Origin: Benincasa hispida
Lineage: Eukaryota > Streptophyta > Magnoliopsida > Cucurbitales > Cucurbitaceae
Assembly: GCF_009727055.1 (NCBI RefSeq)
Contig: NC_052350.1
Location: 22,871,099-22,935,098 of the forward strand
Length of the DNA: 64,000 nt
Reading direction: 5' to 3'
Below the pieces are notes generated by a model. It saw nothing but the letters and a program-made list of their open reading frames with translations, was not told the origin of the DNA and made no database searches. Position 1 is the first letter of the stretch. Each line of letters opens with the position of its first letter. This document shows, in pieces, positions 57,430-64,000 of the stretch. The translations under genes and the position numbers were made by a program.

Positions 57430-58190
57430 GGACTCCCAAGACTCTTGAAGCTGCACTCCTATAAGGCAGAAGACCTTTGAAGACATAAATACTCTTCCAA
57501 GACTTCTACTTCAAGCTTCCAAGACTCCTGAAGCTGCACTCCTAGAAGGTAGAAGACCTTTGAAAACACAAATACTCTTCCAAGACTTCTACTTCAAGCT
57601 TCCAAGACTCCTAAAGCTGCACTCCTACAAGACAGAAGACCTTTGAATACACAAATATTCTTCCAAGACTTTTACTTCAAGCTTCCAAGACTCCTGAAGC
57701 TGCACTCCTGTAAGGCAGAAGACCTTTGAAGACACAAATACTCTTCCAAGACTTCTACTTCAAGCTTCCAAGACTTCTGAAGCTGCACTTCTATAAGGCA
57801 GAAGACCTTTGAAGATACAAATACTCTTCCAAGACTTCTACTTCAAGTTTCCAAGACTTCTGAAGCTGTACTCCTATAAGGCAGAAGATCTTTGAAGACA
57901 CAAATACTCTTCCAAGACTTCTACTTCAAGCTTCCAAAACTCTTGAAGCTGCACTCCTATAAAGTAGAAGATCTTTGAAGACACAAATACTCTTCCAAGA
58001 CTTCTACTTCAAGCTTCCAAGACTTCTAAAGCTGCACTTCTACAAGGCAGAAGACCTTTGAAGACATAAATACTCTTTCAAGACTTCTACTTCAAGCTTC
58101 TAAGTCTCCTGAAGCTGCACTTCTATAAGGTAGAAGACCTTTGAAGACACAAATACTCTTCCAAGACTTCTACACTGAGCTTCCAAGACT
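57430..58190. repeat. 83-bp tandem repeat, about nine copies, in the LTR
   Basis: Anchors GAAGCTGCACT recur at about 57447, 57530, 57613, 57696 and onward every 83 bp to about 58111. Each unit holds CTTCCAAGACTCCTGAAG, then GGCAGAAGACCTTTGAAGAC, then AAATACTCTTCCAAGACTTC. It lies downstream of the TATA box, so it would be in the transcript leader. Confidence 0.9.
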
Positions 58191-58370
58191 TCTACTTCAA
58201 GAACGTTCGATGCTTTCCTTCTCTAAGTCAAGCATATTCACCCAACTGAGAGAGAATCAGAGGATCAAGTATTAGAGATCGAACCATATCGCATCAAATC
58301 AACTCCAACATCAATACCAACTCAAGTTCAACTCCACAAAACACGTTTCTCCGGAAATCTCGTGCGAACA

Positions 58371-58391
58371 AATTGGCACGCCCAGTGGAAC
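58371..58391 (+). other. Probable primer binding site region
   Basis: TTGGCACGCCCAGTGGAAC begins two bases after the LTR end, the expected place for a PBS starting TGG. I could not name the tRNA with confidence. Confidence 0.5.
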
Positions 58392-58441
58392 ATCTCTACC
58401 TCTCATCTCTCTCTCGTCATCCAAGTCTAACGAATCTACAA

Positions 58442-60433
58442 ATGGCACCAAAGAAAGTTGCATCCAAAGCTACCATCGCAAGCAAAACTTACATAAGCTC
58501 TGTCATCACGGAGGAAATCTGGGACCAGCTGATGGAATCTCTTAAAGGCAGGATCGTCATCAGAAAAAATCCCTTGTTCAACAACTATGCTTTTGCTACT
58601 GATATATTAGAGAAAGAATCACATTTTGATGTAGTATCTGTCATGATGACTGACGTAACAACTGAGTCGACCATGGCAGAGATGGAGGTAAAGATAAATC
58701 TCCTAATGAAGGTTGTAGAAGAGCGAGATCATGAAATCGTTGCTTTAAGAGATCAGATACAAGCTCAAGATACTGTTGAATCAAATCAATCCCCATCTAC
58801 AAAAGCCAATGACAAAGGAAAAACTGTCTTGCAGGAAAGTCAGCCACCACAATCCACCTCTGTTGCCTCCCTGTCAGTTCAACAGCTCTAGGATATGATC
58901 ACAAACTCTATAAGAGCTCAGTACGGAGAACCGTTGCAAACTTCCTTTATGTACTCGAAGCCATACATCAAGAGAATCAACAACCTGAGAATGCCAGCTG
59001 GGTATCAACCTCCAAAGTTCCAGCAGTTCGATGGAAAGGGCAATCCAAAACAACATGTNNNNNNNNNNNNNNNNNNNNNNNNNNNNNNNNNNNNNNNNNN
59101 NNNNNNNNNNNNNNNNNNNNNNNNNNNNNNNNNNNNNNNNNNNNNNNNNNNNNNNNNNNNNNNNNNNNNNNNNNNNNNNNNNNNNNNNNNNNNNNNNNNN
59201 NNNNNNNNNNNNNNNNNNNNNNNNNNNNNNNNNNNNNNNNNNNNNNNNNNNNNNNNNNNNNNNNNNNNNNNNNNNNNNNNNNNNNNNNNNNNNNNNNNNN
59301 NNNNNNNNNNNNNNNNNNNNNNNNNNNNNNNNNNNNNNNNNNNNNNNNNNNNNNNNNNNNNNNNNNNNNNNNNNNNNNNNNNNNNNNNNNNNNNNNNNNN
59401 NNNNNNNNNNNNNNNNNNNNNNNNNNNNNNNNNNNNNNNNNNNNNNNNNNNNNNNNNNNNNNNNNNNNNNNNNNNNNNNNNNNNNNNNNNNNNTGAAAAG
59501 ATCGTGGGTAGTGCCACAAAAGAATCTATGGTCATTCATGTGACCCCGCTGAAATTTTCCTCCAAAGGAAAACAAACAAAATTTGAAAGAAGGCACAATA
59601 AGGGCGAAAAGCGTCGTCCAACTCTTAAAGAACAACAAGAGAAGGTTTATCCATTCCCTGACTCTGATGTGACAGATATGTTGGAGCAACTACTAGAGAA
59701 GCAACTTATTCAGCTACCGGAATTCAAGCAGCCGAAACAAGAAGGAAAAATAGATAATCCTAACTACTGCATGTATCATCGGGTCATTAGTCACCCAGTT
59801 GAAAGGTGCTTCATGCTGAAGGAACGAATTATGAAGTTGGCTCGTGAAAAGAAGATTGAGCAAGATTTGGATGAAGTAACTCAGACAAATCATGCTACAG
59901 TAGTGGCAACTTCAAATGTTCCATTACTATTTGTGTCCCATGCTCAAAGACAAAGCCCGATTCAGTTTGGAGAATTCGAGCCTATAGTTGTTCGGTTCCA
60001 ACAAGAGATTCAAACAGAAAATTCTGAAAAGAAAGTTAAGCTTGTTGAAGATGACAACGAAGGGTGGATAAGTGACTCATCGAAAGAGAAGACAACTAAA
60101 CTCCACCAAAAAGAGTCGCGTTCCTATCGAAGCTATAGAAGAAGAAATAAGACTCATAAAAAGAAAGGTAAAAAAATGACACGGAAGCCTAAGTATGCTA
60201 AGAAAGAAGACAAAGACTTCCCTCAATTCCGATGGCCGACAACTTTGGCAGAATTTCTCCCAAGAAGCTTTCTCAATAATCATCCAGAGAAAGTATCAGA
60301 AGTTATTGCATGTCACACTATCGGCATAGTGGAAGTCGACAACAATCATGTGACTCCTGAAGAAGTCAAAGACTCAGAAGAAATGAAGCAAAGAACTTCT
60401 ATCTTCGATCGTATTAAGCCTTCAAGTGCTTGA
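58442..60433 (+). pseudogene. Ty3/gypsy gag, one in-frame stop and an assembly gap
   Basis: The ATG at 58442 opens MAPKKVASKA. The N-terminal part has a coiled-coil-like stretch (MKVVEERDHEIVALRDQIQ, about residues 85-110). An in-frame TAG at 58889-58891 follows SVQQL, where related gags have Gln; the same frame then continues MITNSIRAQYGEP, FMYSKPY and YQPPKFQQFDGKGNPKQH to the N gap (59059-59493). After the gap the frame is still the same: EKRRPTLKEQQEKVYPFPDS, LLEKQLIQLPE, NYCMYHRVISHPVERCF and a basic tail before the stop at 60431-60433. The CxYHxxxxHPxxxC order is a gag zinc-binding-like motif. Apart from the TAG the visible frame is open. Confidence 0.85.
59059..59493. other. Assembly gap (435 N)
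   Basis: A run of 435 N within gag. The length is a multiple of three and the frame on both sides agrees, so the gap size is probably about right. Confidence 0.99.
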
Positions 60434-60823
60434 TCTTTAGTCTTTCAAAGATTAAGTATGGCTACGGTAGGAGAAGAAGACTAATGTCCAACGACTACTT
60501 CTGCTCGAACTTCAGCCTTCAAAAGGCTAGGTATATCCACATGAAAGAAAGATCAACCTCCAGCATCTGCTTTTGATCGTCTCAAGACAACAAGCGATCA
60601 ACATAAAGAAAGGATGAAAATCTTGAAGCCAACGTCATTCCATGAAGAAAACAACGACGAAAAGATTCACAGTCGTGTCCCTTCACGCATGAAGAGGAAA
60701 TTTTCTGGTGACATAAGTACAGAAGGTTCCTTGATAGTGAAGCCAAAACTCATCATATTGACAAATCCTATAAATGAAGAGGATAATCAAAACCATGATG
60801 AAATAAGAGCTTCTGAAGTTTAA
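60434..60823 (+). pseudogene. Gag-like tail, frameshifted
   Basis: After the gag stop the sequence still reads like the C-terminal spacer of related elements: VFxRL-type repeats such as SAFDRLKTTSD in one frame near 60560, then a 69-codon frame from 60614 (HSRVPSRMKRKFSGDI). It stops at 60821-60823. No protease motif follows. Confidence 0.6.
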
Positions 60824-60914
60824 ATGAAGAAGCTCCTCATTGCAAGAGCCTAAACTACATGATGCTCCTAGCCCGTATGAGCTTAAAATGTAAACGGCGC
60901 CAAAAAAAAAATTG

Positions 60915-61185
60915 TATGAACTACGTTACGACTTAATCCTTTTCATTATAAAGGGTATGTAGGCAACTTAAAGAAATTTAAGTTCAGTCGCACATAAAAA
61001 GAAAAAAAAAATCTCTTCAAACTACGTTATGACTTGATCCCTATCATTAAGAAGGGTATGTAGGCGGCTTGAAAGAAACTTCAAATTCAGTCCAGTTAAA
61101 AAAAAAAAAACTTGAACTACGTCATGATTCGATCCCTTTCTTTAAAGGTACGAAAGAAACTTAAAGAAATTTAAGTTTAGTCCAT
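60915..61185. repeat. About 100-bp tandem repeat, three copies
   Basis: GAACTACGTTATGACTTGAT, then CCCTATCATTAAGAAGGGTA and TGTAGGCGGCTT, starts at about 60918, 61018 and 61113. Poly(A)-rich spacers separate units. This wording is typical of the pol-to-3'LTR region of Tat-like elements in cucurbits (from memory). Confidence 0.75.
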
Positions 61186-61643
61186 CAGAAGAGGTATCAC
61201 AATCACCTAAGTATAATACTACAAGATTGATGCTGATCATCCCTGTCAAAGAATGACACTTCATATTGAAGATGTTCATCCCTATTGGGGGCAACACAAT
61301 AGGTTGAAGATGTTCATTCTCGTAAGGAGCCAACACAGTAAATAAAAGGCACATACGTGGAATGCGCTTCGCTTCCTCTTTAAAAGTAAACTTATACACT
61401 TCTTCATCTTCAAGTTTAGAGGCTCCATCGATGCTCCATCTTCACGCTTAAAGTCACGAAGTCAAGCTCAATGTGAAGATTCATCGATGCTTCATCAAAC
61501 TCAAATGCAGAGGATTTGCCGATGCTTTGTCAAACTCAAATGCGAAGGTCCCGTCGATGCTTCTCCATCTTCAAGTTTAAGGTTGGTGTGCATGGCTCGG
61601 CTCCATCTTCAATGACTCGGTTTACAAAATCATGACATAGTTT
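61186..61643. other. Non-coding internal DNA of the gypsy-type element
   Basis: Contains repeated CATCTTCAAGTTTA and CGATGCTTC words, the likely start of the 30-bp array. No protein-like frame. Confidence 0.5.
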
Positions 61644-61915
61644 CGCTTTATCTCCAAAGTCGTGGTGCAGTTTCGTTTCCTCTCCAAAATGTTGGCTCGA
61701 ATTTGCTTCATCTTCAAAGTCGCGACGTGGCTTCGTTTCATCTCCGAACTGATGACACAGTTTCACTTCATCTCCAAATTGATGACGCGGCTTCACTCCA
61801 TCTTCAAAGTCGTGATGCGGTTTCGTTTCCTCTCTAAAATATTGGTACAACTTCACCCCTTCTCCAAAATTGGTGTAGCTTCGCTTCCTCTCCAAAAATG
61901 TGGGTGTGGTTCCAC
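61644..61915. repeat. 30-bp tandem repeat, about nine copies
   Basis: Units on the pattern CGTTTCATCTCCAAAGTCGT, then GATGCGGTTT, start at about 61644, 61674, 61704 and onward. Because the period is a multiple of three, all three frames stay open on both strands for long stretches; these open frames are not genes. Confidence 0.82.
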
Positions 61916-62142
61916 CTCATATGCGAGATCAAGTTTGGTTTGCCTAGCTTTACCTCATATGCGGTCTGGTCCGTCTGGCTCTGCCTTGTACACGAGATCG
62001 ACTTTAGCCAACCTGACTCCGTTCAAAATCTTAATGGCACATTCTTCTCATCTTCAAGGTTTGATGGCATATCCGTCTCATCTTCAAATACTCAATGGCA
62101 TATTTCCCTTATCTTCAAATTTTGATCAAGGAGTAACATAAC

Positions 62143-62361
62143 AAGGCAAACCTTTCGAGGATCCTCCCTAGGGTGATCGAATGGGAGAGTTGTTTGCTTT
62201 TGCGGGGCTTCTTCCCATGACGATCAGGATACACGAGCGGCACTACAAGGTAGACCTTTCCGAGATCCTCCCGAGGGTGATCGAATGGGAGAGTTGTAAG
62301 CCTTTGCGGGGCCTCTCCCATGACGATCAAGATACACGAGCGGCGCTACAAGGTAGACCTT
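62143..62361. repeat. 103-bp direct repeat, two full copies
   Basis: Copies start at 62143, 62247 and (partial) 62350, each opening AAGGTAGACCTTTCCGAGAT, then CGAATGGGAGAGTTGT and ending GATACACGAGCGGC. Confidence 0.85.
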
Positions 62362-62659
62362 AAAAAAGAGAGAGATGTGGAACTCGATTCTTGAATTGAA
62401 ATTGTTAAAGAGTCAATCAAAAAAGATCATGCTCGATTGGAGGCTGCCTGAATTAGGGGTACGGTGGAGTTTTGAAATCTCCAGATTCAACGACGAGGAG
62501 TTTTGAACTTAAGACTTGAGAGAATTTGGCATAAGCCAACAGTATGGAGAAGAAAATCTCGCTAGAGGCTGGTATCGCTAGCCAACAAAACATACGGCTG
62601 CCTGAGATAAAAAATAAAAAGAAAAAAATTTATTAATAAATAATAATAATAATAAAAAG

Positions 62660-63160
62660 GGAGAATCTCGCTGGAAATCCCTCTCGCTAATGTTGCTCTC
62701 TTCCACAATCTCGCTCAAATGCTCTCGCTGATCTCGCTCTCTCCACTCTCGCTCTCTCCCAACTTTCTCATCACAATCTCGCTCTCTCCCACTTTCTCGC
62801 TCACAATCTTCTCTCTTCCACGATCTCGCTCTCTCCAGTGTCGCTCTCTCCCACAATCTCGCTCGAAATGCTCTCGCTGATCTCGCTCTCTCCCACGATC
62901 TCGCTGGTAATGGTTTGGTATCGCTGATAATGCCTGATCTCGCTAGTAATGGCTTGGTATCCGCTTGGTAATGGCCTGATTCTCCGCTAGTAATGGCTTT
63001 GGTAATCACTGGTAATGGCCTAATCTCGCTAGTAATGGTTTGGTATCACTGTAAATGGCATGATCTCGCTGATAATGGCTTGGTATCACTGGTAATGCAT
63101 GATCTCGCTGATAATGGCTTGGTATCACTGGTAATGGCCTAATCTCGCTAGTAAGACATA
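62660..63160. repeat. CTCGCTCTCTCC and TCGCTGGTAATGG repeat field
   Basis: 62665-62910 is dominated by CTCGCTCTCTCCCAC units; 62900-63155 by TGATCTCGCTGGTAATGGCT units near 33 bp. Non-coding, with strong strand asymmetry in C and T. Confidence 0.75.
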
Positions 63161-63797
63161 TCTTCCAATACGTTGGCTTCTCCAAAAATCTCTTCCATTT
63201 AAGTTCAAATTCATATGCCATTCAAATTGGAATTAAAATCAACTGTTATTCCAAATCTCAGTCTAAAGCCTCTAATCCAAATTTTATTCTAAATTCAAGC
63301 CAGCCAAATCGAGTGAGATAAATGTCAAATCCGTCCCAAATTAAAATTTGGCCATATCCCAAATTTTATCAATATTCAAATGGTTAACCTTGATATTGAG
63401 TTAGGAATAAAATGTCGAGTCAAAATTTGGTATATTCCAAATTTTATCTCAAATTTAAATCAACCTTAGTTTCTATACTCATTTCCAAGTAAAATTGAGC
63501 ACATCCCAAATTTTTATCTCAAACCAAAATTGATCCAGATTCAATTTCACCCCAAATTCTAGTCCGAATTCGAATTAAATTAAAATTGCAATTAAAGGGG
63601 AACATAAATTCTACTTTAGCGAAAATGTGTCAAACGAACAAGATTTCAAATCAAAATTTTGAGCTAAATTCTAATATTTTGATCATGATGATGCATCAAA
63701 TAAAAGAGTCAAAAAATCATACTTTGATCTCAAATTACATTTTTTTCGAGATTCATCCACCCATATACGTGCATAAATCTCGAAAATGGGCATTTGT
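63161..63797. other. 3' internal end of the gypsy-type element
   Basis: Composed of CAAATTTTATC/AAATTCAAATC-type low-complexity repeats with no coding frame. A purine-rich CGAAAATGGGCA stretch just before 63798 may be the polypurine tract. Confidence 0.5.
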
Positions 63798-64000
63798 TGA
63801 ATGAAAAATTTTGGACCAATCACAAGCACCATGTCGTTTTGCTAAATTAACGATGAATTTCTAAATCATTGACTTTGGTCCAATTAAGAGTTGCAACATG
63901 TCCCGAATTGAATTGAAGACAAGTTTCGATGACGTCAGCAGATAAATCAGATAAGATTTAAATTGTCCAATTTGATATTACTAATTTGGGCCTTAAAGTC
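63798..64000 (+). repeat. 3' LTR of the gypsy-type element, cut by window end
   Basis: Starts TGAATGAAAAATTTTGGACC and matches 57026-57230 with small differences, including retention of TGACGTCA and loss of the adjoining CACGTG. Confidence 0.85.

Larger units (their letters stand above)
57026..58370 (+). repeat. 5' LTR of the gypsy-type element
   Basis: About 1345 bp, starting TGAATGTGAAATTTTGGACC (a start at 57030 is also possible) and ending CGTGCGAACA. It holds a bZIP-type site, a TATA box and an 83-bp tandem array in that order, the last downstream of the likely transcription start. Confidence 0.82.
57026..64000 (+). mobile_element. Ty3/gypsy-type retroelement with gag only (large non-autonomous derivative)
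   Basis: The 5' LTR is 57026-58370, a PBS-like stretch follows, gag is at 58442-60433 and a gag-like tail to 60823. About 3 kb of repeat-rich non-coding DNA and the start of the 3' LTR (63798 to the window end) complete it. The first 200 bp of both LTRs match closely. No protease, RT, RNase H or integrase words are readable between 60434 and 63797. The gag wording is that of Tat/Ogre-side elements common in cucurbits; lineage is inference. TSDs cannot be compared because the right end is outside. Confidence 0.85.

Noticed and set aside
57430..58190. CRISPR-like array
   Set aside because: Whole 83-bp units repeat with no unique spacers, and the setting is a plant LTR.
59059..59493. Open frames of 170-271 codons spanning the N gap on several frames
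   Set aside because: They consist mostly of unknown residues; only the plus-strand gag frame has supporting sequence on both sides.
61536..62141. Long open frames on both strands (119 and 159 codons)
   Set aside because: They arise from a 30-bp repeat, a multiple of three, in a non-coding part of a retroelement.

Overview
The window is a repeat-rich stretch of plant nuclear DNA, most probably from a cucurbit. Support for a plant: GT-AG introns in a CCCH zinc-finger gene, plant-type LTR elements primed by tRNA-iMet and tRNA-Asp, CACTA elements, a Mutator-like element carrying DUF1985 and Ulp1 domains like the CUMULE elements described in melon, and scraps of mitochondrial rrn18 and plastid rpl16. 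The cucurbit call is inference from repeat character. All family calls were made by eye; nothing was searched.

Layout. 1-12840 is a nested stack of Ty1/copia material: a minus-strand copia RT scrap received a plus-strand copia element (1925-12707). That element was later hit by three LTRs (1-1924, 2497-7337 and 9661-11612), and the second of these by a non-autonomous CACTA (2558-5533). 12841-13080 is a LINE RNase H scrap, followed by AT-rich DNA. 15214-18071 is the only clearly intact host gene, a three-exon CCCH zinc-finger protein of 547 residues. 19598-20660 is a decayed LINE 3' end, 21661-21810 is organelle-derived DNA, and 22834-23206 is a small conserved plant gene split by an apparent one-base frameshift. 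23200-28960 is AT-rich, with relict LTR, CACTA-like and tRNA-like pieces.

28962-35151 is a complete but dead minus-strand copia element (two ~220 bp LTRs, PBS and PPT visible) with a hAT-like MITE in its integrase. 36528-49560 is a CUMULE-like Mutator element: DUF1985 plus Ulp1 peptidase on the plus strand and a MULE transposase convergent on the minus strand. Its first ORF is split by a solo copia LTR (38512-45309), itself split by a 4.7 kb non-autonomous LTR element (38642-43353, 5 bp TSD, tRNA-Asp PBS). 49566-51515 is another copia LTR. 51514-54073 is the 3' half of a coding CACTA element with a second Ulp1-like peptidase. 54603-54729 is a TRIM LTR with its PBS, followed by a LINE scrap and a GC-richer minisatellite. 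From 57026 to the window end is a Ty3/gypsy-type element that shows only gag (broken by one in-frame TAG and a 435-base N gap), an 83-bp tandem array in its 5' LTR, and a long non-coding 3' part made of tandem repeats.

Working together. The host genes show no shared pathway. The logic of the window is transposon biology: autonomous and non-autonomous partners (the two CACTA elements share termini), successive nesting dated by target-site duplications, and two unrelated DNA transposon groups carrying Ulp1-type proteases within 8 kb. I found no convincing wholly new system; the points most worth checking are listed as findings.
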